From positions 360,262 to 424,261 of the forward strand of contig NZ_JAPPUX010000005.1 in NCBI RefSeq assembly GCF_026712185.1: 64,000 nucleotides of DNA. The letters run 5' to 3'. The number at the start of each line of letters is the position of its first letter. Position 1 is the stretch's first letter. The DNA comes from Nocardioides pini. Lineage in GTDB: Bacteria > Actinomycetota > Actinomycetes > Propionibacteriales > Nocardioidaceae. The notes under the pieces were generated by a model. It had not been told where the DNA came from. It ran no database searches and worked only from the letters and a program-made list of their open reading frames with translations. This document shows positions 51,866-60,088 of this stretch, piece by piece. A program made the translations under genes and the position numbers.

Positions 51866-53608
51866 ATGCGGGAGACCAGTCGCACCACCAGCCGTGACCT
51901 GGCCCTCCTCGGCGGGTGGACGCTCGTCGTGGACGGCGACACGGTCGCGCTCGGAGGACGTGAGCAGCGCCTGTGCGCCCTGCTCGCCCTCACCGGCACC
52001 CGCGCCCGCGCCCAGGTCGCCGGGATCCTGTGGCCCGACAGCACCGACACGCGCGCGCTGGCCAGCCTCCGGCGGGCGGTGGCGCAGGCCCACCAGCGGT
52101 GCCCCGGCCTCCTCGCCGCCGACCGGACGAGCATCGGTCTCGCCGCCGACGTCACGGTCGACGTCCACGCCCTCCGGGCGGCCCTGGCCGACGGGGCCGT
52201 CGACCGGTCGCTGCTCGACGCGCTGTCCGGCGGCCCGCTGCTCCCGGGCTGGTACGACGAGTGGGTCGAGGACCAGCGCGAGGACCTCGAGCGCCAGCGG
52301 GTCGGCGCCCTCGAGCGGCTCGCCGTCCGGGCCCTCGAGCACGGCGACACCGTCCTCGCCGAGGACGCCGCCCGGGCGGTCGCGCGTCTCGAGCCGCTGC
52401 GGGAGTCGGCGAGCGAGCTCGTCGTCCGCGCCCTCCTCGGCCGCGACGACCGCGCCGGGGCCGTGCGCGAGCTGGAGCGCTACCGCGAGGTCGTCCGGAC
52501 CGAGCTCGGCGTCGTGCCGTCGCCGGCGCTCGTCGCGCTCGTCGAGGCCGCCGCACCCGCGCCTGGGCCCACTCCCGCTCCGGTCGGGGCCCTTGCCGCT
52601 CCGGCGCGAGCCCCGGTCCCCGCCCCGGCCACTGCTCCGGTCCCCGCTCCCGTCCCGGCTCCGGTCACTGTTCCGGTCGACGTTTCTGTCGCAGCTCCGG
52701 TCGCTGCTGTGACCAGGTCGACCCGCGGCGCCCCCGTCGCCGTGCCCGCCCCGCGCCGCGCTGTACCGGCCGCCGCGCCCCTCGAACCGCCGCCCCCACC
52801 GATACCCCTGTCCCCCACAGGACCGGCCGGCTCGTCCTGGCGGGCAACCGCCGCCCGGCTGGCGGTGGGGGCGGCCCTCGTCCTGGCGGTCTCGGTGTCG
52901 ATCGCCAACCTCGGCCCCGACCGCGCCCGGCCCGAACCGACACCGGCGGGCGACCGCACCTCGGAGCAGTCGGCCGGCTCGTCCGCCACCGACCCCCGCG
53001 GACGGAGTGCCGCGGTGGCCGCTCGCGAGGTGCTGGTGCGCCCCGTCGCCGCCGGGGACGGAGCCGCAGCCTTCGTCGTGCGCGCGACCCGGCGCCCGGC
53101 CCGGGTGCGGCTCGAGATGGCCGGCCCGTCCGGCCGCAGTGTCGTGCGCAACGTCGTGGTCCGCAGCCACGACGGCAACCGGCTCGTCCTCGACGGCCTC
53201 GACGGCGGCACCTACGAGTGGTCGGCGACCTCGCCGACCGCAGCCCCCGTCGCCGGCCAGGTCCACGTCGAGGAGGTCGAGGCTCCCGCCCTCGCCGCGG
53301 CCGCGGAGCCGGGTCGCGGCCCGACCGCCACCCCCGAACCGAGCCCCGTCACGGCGTCCACGCCCACGCCCACGCCCACGCCCACCCCCACCCCCACCCC
53401 CACTCCCACTCCCACACCGACAGCCACCGCGACCAGCACGCCGGCCCCGGCACCCACCCCCACTCCGACCCACCAGCCCAGTCCGACGCCGACCCACCAG
53501 CCCAGCCCGACCCCCAGCCCGACCCCCCAGCCCAGCCCGACGCGCCACCCGAGCCCGTCCGGCCAACCCACCGACCCGGGGACCCAGGACCCCGGCCCCC
53601 TGGGGTGA
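51866..53608 (+). CDS. Membrane-anchored BTAD/SARP-type regulator with outer Pro/Thr-rich tail
   Basis: A 580-residue protein. Residues about 10-95 form an OmpR-like DNA-binding domain (LALLGGWTLVVDGDTVALGG, REQRLCALLAL) and 100-230 a BTAD domain (LLPGWYDEWVEDQREDLERQ), the SARP pattern. A Pro/Ala-rich linker leads to a single membrane segment at about 328-348 (RLAVGAALVLAVSVSIANLG). An Ig-like outer domain spans about 385-470 and a PT-repeat tail runs to the end. SARPs are normally soluble, so a sensor-type, membrane-bound form is notable. It is divergent from the peptide operon, its likely target. Confidence 0.75.
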   Translation: MRETSRTTSRDLALLGGWTLVVDGDTVALGGREQRLCALLALTGTRARAQVAGILWPDSTDTRALASLRRAVAQAHQRCPGLLAADRTSIGLAADVTVDVHALRAALADGAVDRSLLDALSGGPLLPGWYDEWVEDQREDLERQRVGALERLAVRALEHGDTVLAEDAARAVARLEPLRESASELVVRALLGRDDRAGAVRELERYREVVRTELGVVPSPALVALVEAAAPAPGPTPAPVGALAAPARAPVPAPATAPVPAPVPAPVTVPVDVSVAAPVAAVTRSTRGAPVAVPAPRRAVPAAAPLEPPPPPIPLSPTGPAGSSWRATAARLAVGAALVLAVSVSIANLGPDRARPEPTPAGDRTSEQSAGSSATDPRGRSAAVAAREVLVRPVAAGDGAAAFVVRATRRPARVRLEMAGPSGRSVVRNVVVRSHDGNRLVLDGLDGGTYEWSATSPTAAPVAGQVHVEEVEAPALAAAAEPGRGPTATPEPSPVTASTPTPTPTPTPTPTPTPTPTPTATATSTPAPAPTPTPTHQPSPTPTHQPSPTPSPTPQPSPTRHPSPSGQPTDPGTQDPGPLG

Positions 53609-53619
53609 GGAGCCAACAC

Positions 53620-55167
53620 ATGTCCACCACCACGACACCCACCGCGCCGGACGTACGACGCCGCGCGACCGCCGCGCTGGTCGCGCTCCTGCTGGCGGCA
53701 GCCGCGGGCCTGGTGGCGTTGCCGGCGCCACGGGCGGCCGGCGCCGACGACCGGGCGAGGCACTGGGCCGGGTTCCGCATCCCGCGGACCGGCCACGCGG
53801 CGGGTGGCTGGATCGGCGGCTACCGCCTGGACGACGCGCCGGTCTTCGTGGTCACCCCGGGCCGCCGTCCCAACCGGGCGGGCTTCAAGCCGTCGCGTGC
53901 CACCGCGGACCTCCGCGGCCCGAAGGGCCCGTCCGAGGCCGCGACCGAGCGAGCGGCCTGGATCCTGTCGAGGTACGGCGGCCACAAGGACGCCGTGCAG
54001 GCCGCGGCCGTCGACGCCGCGGTGCTCCACCTGCTCGGAGGACGCGGCTGGCGGTTCGGTGCACGACGGGGCGCCGCCCGGATCAAGGCCTCGGGGGACC
54101 CGGCCACGGTGCGCCGCTACGTCCGGCTGATGCTGCGCGGCTCCCGGGCGAGCGCCGGCCCCTACGCGGCCACCGTGGCCGCCACCACCGCCGACGTCGG
54201 CGGGGTGACGGGCGTGACCGTCAGCGTGACCGACGGTCACGGAGGACCGGTGTCGGGCCTGCCGGTGCGGGTGACCTCGCCCGACGGCGGGCCGTCCCAG
54301 CCGGCCGCCGGTCCCCTCGACACCGTCACCGGTGACGACGGCCGGGCGCTCGTACGACTGGCTGCACCGCTCTCCGGGTGGCGGACGGTCGTGGCCGAGG
54401 TCGGCCAGGTGCCCCTGCACTGGCTGCGGCTGCGCCGCGCCGACCGCAAGCGGCAGGCCTCCGTGGCGGAGGGCGGTGTCCGCCGCACGATCGTCGCCAG
54501 CACGCGCGTCGCGGTCCGCGGCCCGCAGTCGGTGACGCTGGCGCCGGTGCCGAGCTCGCTCGTGCTGGGCGGCCAGGCCGCCGTGTCGGTCACGGCCCAG
54601 GGCGACGCGACGCCGCGGGCAGCGAGGGCGGCGCTGCACGGACCGTTCGCGACCGCCGCCACGGCCACGTGCACGGGCCAGGCCGTCGCGACGACCACCG
54701 GCACCCTCCCCAGCGACGCGGCGTACACGCTCCCGGCCGTGCAACCGGGCGCGGGCGGCTACTACGCCTGGCAGGTCGACGTCGACGGGACCGGCACGGT
54801 CATCCCGGCCGGGTCGTGCGGGGCCGTGGTCAAGGTGCGCGGCAGGCCGACCGTGTCCGCGTCCGCGCCGGCGACCGCCGCCGTCGGCAGCAGCGTCCAG
54901 GTCCCCGTCACGATCAGCGGCATGCCCTTCCCGATGAGGGTGGACGTGCGGCTCAAGCTCTACGGGCCCGGCGACACGTCGTGCAGCAACGCGATCAGCA
55001 CCTCGTCGATGAGCCGGCTGGGCAACGGCCAGGTCGTCTCGGGCTCCGTGCTGCTCGAGTCGGCCGGCGTCTACTCCTGGAAGGTGGAGGCCGATCCCGG
55101 CGACCTGTGGCAGGGCGCCGAGTCGGTGTGCGGCGCACCGGGTTCGCGGACCCAGGTCTCCCCCTGA
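53620..55167 (+). CDS. Large secreted Ig-like protein
   Basis: A 515-residue secreted protein. A signal peptide (ATAALVALLLAAAAGLVALP, then APRAAGA) precedes an Ala/Arg-rich domain with AAWILSRYGGHKDAVQAAAV, then about three Ig-like segments (residues about 180-260, 295-400, 405-510), the last two with Cys pairs. There is no sortase signal or C-terminal membrane segment. GAGGAG lies before the ATG, 11 bp after the SARP stop. It may be a surface or matrix partner of the neighbouring peptide system; no family could be named. Confidence 0.6.
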   Translation: MSTTTTPTAPDVRRRATAALVALLLAAAAGLVALPAPRAAGADDRARHWAGFRIPRTGHAAGGWIGGYRLDDAPVFVVTPGRRPNRAGFKPSRATADLRGPKGPSEAATERAAWILSRYGGHKDAVQAAAVDAAVLHLLGGRGWRFGARRGAARIKASGDPATVRRYVRLMLRGSRASAGPYAATVAATTADVGGVTGVTVSVTDGHGGPVSGLPVRVTSPDGGPSQPAAGPLDTVTGDDGRALVRLAAPLSGWRTVVAEVGQVPLHWLRLRRADRKRQASVAEGGVRRTIVASTRVAVRGPQSVTLAPVPSSLVLGGQAAVSVTAQGDATPRAARAALHGPFATAATATCTGQAVATTTGTLPSDAAYTLPAVQPGAGGYYAWQVDVDGTGTVIPAGSCGAVVKVRGRPTVSASAPATAAVGSSVQVPVTISGMPFPMRVDVRLKLYGPGDTSCSNAISTSSMSRLGNGQVVSGSVLLESAGVYSWKVEADPGDLWQGAESVCGAPGSRTQVSP

Positions 55168-55188
55168 CCCCGAACGGCCGGTAATAAA

Positions 55189-55225
55189 AGTCAGGCTTGA
55201 CTGTTTGTTTGTACGGCGGCAGGCT
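55189..55225 (+). promoter_or_regulatory. Leaderless promoter and operator of the TetR operon
   Basis: TTGACT (55197-55202) and CAGGCT (55220-55225) are 17 bp apart; the -10 ends 6 nt before the GTG at 55232. The inverted repeat AGTCA-GGCT-TGACT (55189-55202) overlaps the -35 box and is a probable TetR site. Confidence 0.55.
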
Positions 55226-55231
55226 GGCGCC

Positions 55232-55867
55232 GTGACCTCCCCCTCACCGTCGGCGACGGCCGCGACCCGCGTGCCGCAGGCCGACCGGACCCGGGCGATG
55301 CGGGCCCGGTTGCTGGAGGCGACGGTCGAGCTGCTGGTGGAGCGCGGCTTCGCCGGCACGTCGACGACCCTCGTCTCGGACCGGGCGGGGGTGAGCCGCG
55401 GCGCCCAGCTGCACCACTTCCCGACCAAGAACGACCTCGTCGTCGCTGCCGTCGAGCACCTCACCGAGCGGCGCGGCGCCGAGCTGGCGGAGGCGGTGGC
55501 CCACCTGCCCGCGGGTGGCCGGCGTACGCGTGCGGTCGTCGAGATGCTCGGCGACCACTTCAGCTCACCGGTCTTCGCCGCCGCGCTGGAGCTGTGGGTG
55601 GCCGCCCGCACCGACGAGGCGTTGCTCGCCGCCGTGGGACCGCTCGAGCAGCGGGTCGGTCGCGAGGCGCACCGCATGACGGTCGCCGCGCTGGGCGTCG
55701 ACGAGTCGCGCCCCGGCGTGCGCGAGCTGGTGCAGGCCACCCTCGACCTCGTCCGCGGCCTCGGCCTGGCCTCCACGATCACCGACGACTCGGCGCGCCG
55801 CCGCCGCATCCTGCGGGAGTGGGCCGACGTGCTCGACCGCGAGCTGGAGAAGGAGCTGGACGCATGA
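55232..55867 (+). CDS. TetR-family transcriptional regulator
   Basis: A 211-residue regulator. The helix-turn-helix is in VELLVERGFAGTSTTLVSDR and AGVSRGAQLHHFPTKNDLV, followed by an all-helical ligand domain. It is the first gene of an acyl-CoA catabolic operon and overlaps the next gene by 4 bp, so it likely represses its own operon and is released by an acyl-CoA intermediate. The GTG at 55232 agrees with the leaderless promoter, rather than the in-frame start at 55205. Confidence 0.85.
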   Translation: MTSPSPSATAATRVPQADRTRAMRARLLEATVELLVERGFAGTSTTLVSDRAGVSRGAQLHHFPTKNDLVVAAVEHLTERRGAELAEAVAHLPAGGRRTRAVVEMLGDHFSSPVFAAALELWVAARTDEALLAAVGPLEQRVGREAHRMTVAALGVDESRPGVRELVQATLDLVRGLGLASTITDDSARRRRILREWADVLDRELEKELDA

Positions 55868-56643
55868 CCGACGTGCTCACGCAGGTGCTCGCCGACCTCG
55901 AGGCCGAGGGCGACCGGCTCGAGCAGCTGGTGGCCGGCCTCGACGAGGTCGGCTGGCGCACGCCGACGCCGGCCCCCGGCTGGGACGTCGCCACCCAGGT
56001 CGCCCACCTCGCGTGGACCGACGAGGTGGCGGTCAAGGCCGCGACGGACAAGGAGGCGTGGGACGAGGTCGTCCTCGGGGCGATCGCCGACCCCGAGGGC
56101 TACGTCGACGCGCAAGCGGTCGCCATCGCCCGCGAGCCCGGCCTCCTCGACCGCTGGCGACGCGCGCGGGCCGACCTGCGCGCCACGCTGGTCGCGATGC
56201 CGCAGGGCGAGAGGATGCCGTGGTTCGGCCCGCCGATGTCGCCGACCTCGATGGCGACCGCGCGGCTGATGGAGACCTGGGCCCACGGCCTCGACGTGCA
56301 CGAGGCCCTCGGCGCCCCGGTCGCCGACACCGACCGCATCCGCCACGTCGCCCACCTCGGCGTCCGCACCCGTGACTTCGCCTTCGCCGTCCACGGCCTC
56401 GACGCGCCCGTCGAGGAGTTCCGCATCGACCTGACCGCGCCGTCCGGCGACGTCTGGTCGTGGGGACCGGAGGACGCCGTGCAGACGCTCACCGGCGGCG
56501 CGGGGGACTTCTGCCGGCTGGTGACCCAGCGGGTCCACCGCGCCGACACCGACCTCGTCGCCACCGGTGCCGACGTCGACCGGTGGCTCGACATCGCCCA
56601 GGCCTTCGCGGGCCAGCCGGGCGAGGGACGGAGCCCGCGGTGA
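55864..56643 (+). CDS. TIGR03084-type DinB/mycothiol-dependent maleylpyruvate isomerase-fold protein
   Basis: A 259-residue protein. The N-terminal DinB-like helical domain has GWDVATQVAHLAWTDEVAVK with the first candidate metal His, and METWAHGLDVHEALG with the others. The C-terminal part is the wHTH-like domain often seen in mycothiol-dependent family members. TIGR03084 proteins occur next to acyl-CoA dehydrogenases and carboxylases in actinobacteria, as here; the reaction is not known. It overlaps both neighbours by 4 bp. Confidence 0.78.
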   Translation: MTDVLTQVLADLEAEGDRLEQLVAGLDEVGWRTPTPAPGWDVATQVAHLAWTDEVAVKAATDKEAWDEVVLGAIADPEGYVDAQAVAIAREPGLLDRWRRARADLRATLVAMPQGERMPWFGPPMSPTSMATARLMETWAHGLDVHEALGAPVADTDRIRHVAHLGVRTRDFAFAVHGLDAPVEEFRIDLTAPSGDVWSWGPEDAVQTLTGGAGDFCRLVTQRVHRADTDLVATGADVDRWLDIAQAFAGQPGEGRSPR

Positions 56644-58391
56644 GCGGCCGCCCCGAGGGACGAGCCCTGCGGATCGGCAACTGCTCCGGCTTCTACGGCG
56701 ACCGGCTCAGCGCGATGCGCGAGATGCTGCAGGGCGTCTCCCCGGACGGGCACGGCCTCGACGTGCTGACCGGCGACTACCTCGCCGAGCTGACGATGCT
56801 CATCCTCGGCAAGGACCAGCTCAAGGACCCCTCGCTCGGCTACGCCCGCACCTTCGTCCGCCAGCTCGAGGACTGCCTCGGCCTCGCGCTGGAGCGCGGC
56901 GTGAAGGTCGTCGCCAACGCCGGCGGCCTCAACCCCGCCAACCTCGCCGACAGGGTCCGCGAGGTCGCGAAGGGCCTCGGCCTCGACCCCCAGGTCGCCC
57001 ACGTCGAGGGCGACGACGTCCGGCACCTCTCCGGCCAGAACGGGTGGGAGGGCGCCCTCACCGCCAACGCCTACCTCGGCGGCTTCGGCATCGCGGCCGC
57101 GCTGACCGCGGGGGCCGACGTGGTCGTCACCGGCCGGGTGACCGACGCCTCGCTCGTCGTCGGGCCCGCCGTCGCGCACCACGGCTGGACCCCGACGTCG
57201 TACGACGAGCTGGCGGGCGCGGTCGTCGCCGGCCACGTCATCGAGTGCGGCACCCAGGCGACCGGGGGCAACTTCAGCGGCTTCCTCGACCTGCCCCACC
57301 GCGACCGGCCGCTGGGCTTCCCCGTCGCCGAGGTCGCGGCCGACGGGTCGAGCGTGATCACCAAGCACGCCGGCACCGGCGGCGCGGTCACCGTCGACAC
57401 CGTCACCGCGCAGCTCGTCTACGAGATCCAGTCGACGCGCTACCTCGGGCCCGACGTCACCGTCCACCTCGAGTCGGTCCGCCTCGAGCAGGAGGGGGAG
57501 GACCGCGTCGCGATCGTCGGCGTCACGGGCGAGGCGCCCCCGGAGCGGCTCAAGGTGTGCGTCAACGAGCTCGGGGGCTGGCGCAACCAGGTGGAGCTCG
57601 TCCTCACCGGCCTCGACGTCGACGCGAAGGCGGCCTGGGCGCGCGAGCAGCTCGGACCGCGGCTCACCGCGGCCGAGGTGACGTGGTCGGAGGCCAGCGC
57701 ACCGACGCCCGACGCCTACTCCGAGGAGGCCGCCTCCACCCTGCTGCGCTGCACGGTGAAGGACCCCTCGCCCGACCCGGTCGGGCGCGCCTTCACCGCC
57801 GCCGCCGTCGAGCTCGCCCTCGGCTCCTACCCGGGCTTCACGATGACGGCACCCCCCGCGCCCGCCACGCCGTACGGCGTCTACCGCCCCGAGTACGTCG
57901 ACCGCGCCGACGTCACGCACACCGTCGTCCACGCCGACGGCCGCCGTGAGGTCGTCGCCGACCCGACGGCGTACACCTCCCCGGTCGAGGCGCCGGGCCG
58001 GCGCCCGTCGCCCTACCCGGGCAGTCCCGACACGCTCACCAGGCGCCTGCCGCTGGGCACCTTCGTGCACGCCCGCTCGGGCGACAAGGGCGGCGACGCC
58101 AACATCGGCCTCTGGGTCGCGCACGACGGCGCCGACCCGGCGACGTACGACGCCCGGGTGCAGTGGCTGTTCAAGCTGATGTCGCCGCGCGGCATCCCCG
58201 CGCTCCTGCCGGAGGCGGCCGACCTGGACGTCGACGTCTGGCTGCTGCCGCACCTCGGCGCGGTCAACCTCGTCGTCCACGGCCTGCTCGGTCAGGGCGT
58301 GGCCGCCTCCACCCGGTTCGACCCGCAGGCCAAGGCGCTGGGCGAGTGGTTGCGCTCGCGGCTGGTCTCGATCGAGGAGAGCCTCGTATGA
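56640..58391 (+). CDS. Acyclic terpene utilization AtuA-like protein (DUF1446)
   Basis: A 583-residue soluble protein. It starts with the AtuA pattern ALRIGNCSGFYGDRLSAMRE and contains TGDYLAELTMLILG, VVANAGGLNPANLADRV and HVIECGTQATGGNFSGF. A C-terminal segment (FVHARSGDKGGDANIGLWVA) corresponds to the domain often fused or adjacent in this family. AtuA is needed for citronellol/geraniol breakdown in Pseudomonas, but its chemistry is unclear. Here it may act on a branched acyl-CoA together with the carboxylase below. GTG overlaps the previous stop. Confidence 0.83.
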   Translation: MSGRPEGRALRIGNCSGFYGDRLSAMREMLQGVSPDGHGLDVLTGDYLAELTMLILGKDQLKDPSLGYARTFVRQLEDCLGLALERGVKVVANAGGLNPANLADRVREVAKGLGLDPQVAHVEGDDVRHLSGQNGWEGALTANAYLGGFGIAAALTAGADVVVTGRVTDASLVVGPAVAHHGWTPTSYDELAGAVVAGHVIECGTQATGGNFSGFLDLPHRDRPLGFPVAEVAADGSSVITKHAGTGGAVTVDTVTAQLVYEIQSTRYLGPDVTVHLESVRLEQEGEDRVAIVGVTGEAPPERLKVCVNELGGWRNQVELVLTGLDVDAKAAWAREQLGPRLTAAEVTWSEASAPTPDAYSEEAASTLLRCTVKDPSPDPVGRAFTAAAVELALGSYPGFTMTAPPAPATPYGVYRPEYVDRADVTHTVVHADGRREVVADPTAYTSPVEAPGRRPSPYPGSPDTLTRRLPLGTFVHARSGDKGGDANIGLWVAHDGADPATYDARVQWLFKLMSPRGIPALLPEAADLDVDVWLLPHLGAVNLVVHGLLGQGVAASTRFDPQAKALGEWLRSRLVSIEESLV

Positions 58392-59533
58392 GCACCGAGC
58401 ACGACGCGCTGCGCGCGACCGCCGCGGACTTCGTCCGTCGCGAGGTCGCGCCGCACCTGCAGGAGTGGGAGGACGCAGGTGAGGTCCCGCGCGCGCTGCA
58501 CCGCACCGCGGGCGACCTCGGCCTGATCGGCGCGGCCTTCCCGGAGGAGGTCGGAGGCGGCGGCGGCGACCTGGTGGACAGCGTCGTGCTGCAGGAGGCG
58601 ATGTTCGACGCGGGCGCTTCGAGCGGCCTGATGGCGGCCCTCTTCACCGCCGGCATCGCGCTGCCCCACATCGCCGCCAGCGGCGACGCCGACCTCGTCG
58701 ACCGGTTCGTCCGGCCGACCCTGGCGGGCGACACGATCGGCGCGCTCGCGATCACCGAGCCCGGCGGCGGCTCCGACGTCGCGCGCCTCACGACGCGGGC
58801 GGAGCTGGTCCGGGGGAGCGACGGCGACCACTACGTCGTCAACGGCGCGAAGACCTTCATCACCTCCGGCGTCCGCGCCGACTTCGTGACCACCGCGGTC
58901 CGCACGGGCGGCCCCGGCCACGGCGGCATCTCGCTGCTGGTCGTCGAGAAGGGGACGCCCGGGTTCACCGTCTCCCGGTCGCTGCGCAAGATGGGGTGGC
59001 ACTGCTCCGACACCGCCGAGCTGGCGTTCGTCGACGCCCGGGTGCCGGCCGCGAACCTGGTCGGTGCGGAGGGCTCGGGGTTCGCCCAGATCGCGGAGCA
59101 GTTCGTGGTGGAGCGGATCGCGCTGGCGGTCCACGGCTACGGCATCGCCGCCCGCTCGCTCGACCTCGCCGCGGCCCACGCCCGCGAGCGCGAGACGTTC
59201 GGCCGGCCCCTGGCGGCCAACCAGTCCGTCCAGCACACGCTGGTCGAGATGCGGCGCCAGGTCGAGGTGGCGCGCACCTACACCCGTGACGTGGCCGCGC
59301 GGCACGTCGCCGGCGACCTCGTCGTCGCGGAGGCGTGCCTGGCCAAGCAGACCGCGGTGGACTGCGCGGCGTACGTCTGCGACCGGGCGGTGCAGCTCTT
59401 CGGCGGCACCGGCTACATGCACGGCACCGAGGTGGAGCGGCACTACCGCGACGCCCGGATCCTGCCGATCGGGGGTGGCGCCGACGAGGTGCTGCGCGAC
59501 CTGACGGCGAAGCTGATGGGTTACGCGTCATGA
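58388..59533 (+). CDS. Acyl-CoA dehydrogenase
   Basis: A 381-residue flavoprotein of typical length. AITEPGGGSDVARLTT is the FAD/substrate signature, and QLFGGTGYMHGTEVERHYRD closes the C-terminal domain. It introduces an alpha,beta double bond into an acyl-CoA, probably branched (isovaleryl- or citronellyl-type), ahead of the biotin carboxylase reaction. It is coupled to its neighbours by ATGA overlaps. Substrate specificity is inferred from the operon only. Confidence 0.87.
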   Translation: MSTEHDALRATAADFVRREVAPHLQEWEDAGEVPRALHRTAGDLGLIGAAFPEEVGGGGGDLVDSVVLQEAMFDAGASSGLMAALFTAGIALPHIAASGDADLVDRFVRPTLAGDTIGALAITEPGGGSDVARLTTRAELVRGSDGDHYVVNGAKTFITSGVRADFVTTAVRTGGPGHGGISLLVVEKGTPGFTVSRSLRKMGWHCSDTAELAFVDARVPAANLVGAEGSGFAQIAEQFVVERIALAVHGYGIAARSLDLAAAHARERETFGRPLAANQSVQHTLVEMRRQVEVARTYTRDVAARHVAGDLVVAEACLAKQTAVDCAAYVCDRAVQLFGGTGYMHGTEVERHYRDARILPIGGGADEVLRDLTAKLMGYAS

Positions 59534-60024
59534 CCGAGGAACTGAGGAGAGCCATGATCAAGCTGCCGTCGCTGGGCGACGAGGTGTCGCTCTGGATGGG
59601 CGCCCCGCCCGCGGAGGTCTGGGACCTCGTCAGCGACGTGACGCGGATCGGGGAGTTCAGCCCCGAGACGTTCGAGGCGAAGTGGACGCGCGGCTCGACC
59701 GGGCCCGAGGTGGGCGCCTTCTTCGCCGGTCACGTGAAGCGCAACGGGGTCGGTCCGACGTACTGGTCGCCGTGTCGGGTCACGGTCTGCGAGCCCGAGC
59801 GCGTCTTCGAGTTCTCGGTCGGCACCGACGCGGTCACCGTCAACAACTGGGGCTACCGCCTCGAGCCGAAGGACGGCGGGACCCTGGTCACGGAGTACTT
59901 CCGCCTCGACCCCAACCTGCCGACCCGCCTCTATTGGCTCGTCCTGGGTCCGCTCCGCCGGCGGACCAACCGCAACGGCATGCGCACGACGCTCGAGCGG
60001 ATGAAGGCGGTGGTCGAGTCATGA
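59530..60024 (+). CDS. SRPBCC family protein
   Basis: A 164-residue START/Bet v1-fold protein: WMGAPPAEVWDLVSDVTRIG at the start, FSPETFEAKWTRG, and a final helix with TTLERMKAVV. Such proteins bind hydrophobic ligands or act as polyketide cyclases and aromatases. Its place in the operon suggests lipid or terpenoid binding, unproven. Its stop overlaps an ATG (ATGA) that now leads into a repeat element, not directly into the carboxylase gene. Confidence 0.78.
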   Translation: MTEELRRAMIKLPSLGDEVSLWMGAPPAEVWDLVSDVTRIGEFSPETFEAKWTRGSTGPEVGAFFAGHVKRNGVGPTYWSPCRVTVCEPERVFEFSVGTDAVTVNNWGYRLEPKDGGTLVTEYFRLDPNLPTRLYWLVLGPLRRRTNRNGMRTTLERMKAVVES

Positions 60025-60088
60025 ATTCACCCCACGACCTTCTTCTCCTCCGCTGCGCTCCCCCGAACAACGCCGCGGGGACCCCGAG
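60025..60088. repeat. Small repeat inserted before the carboxylase beta gene, copy 1
   Basis: A 64-bp segment containing TCACCCCACGACCTTC and ending CGCGGGGACCCCGAG. It resembles 61735-61800 closely and is bracketed by ATGA on both sides (60021-60024 and 60089-60092), like a short target duplication at a stop/start junction. Confidence 0.6.

Noticed and set aside
53350..53560. A repetitive stretch of cccac/cccgac units
   Set aside because: It encodes the Pro/Thr-rich tail of the SARP-type protein in frame, so it is coding low complexity and not a separate repeat element.
51973..55167. A 1064-residue plus-strand frame joining SARP-region DNA to the Ig-like protein
   Set aside because: The first 549 codons are out of frame with the SARP gene and low-complexity; the real protein starts at 53620 with a signal peptide and a ribosome-binding site.
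53212..56538. A 1108-residue open frame on the minus strand
   Set aside because: It runs antisense across the SARP, the Ig-like protein, the TetR and the TIGR03084 genes; no domain is recognisable in it.
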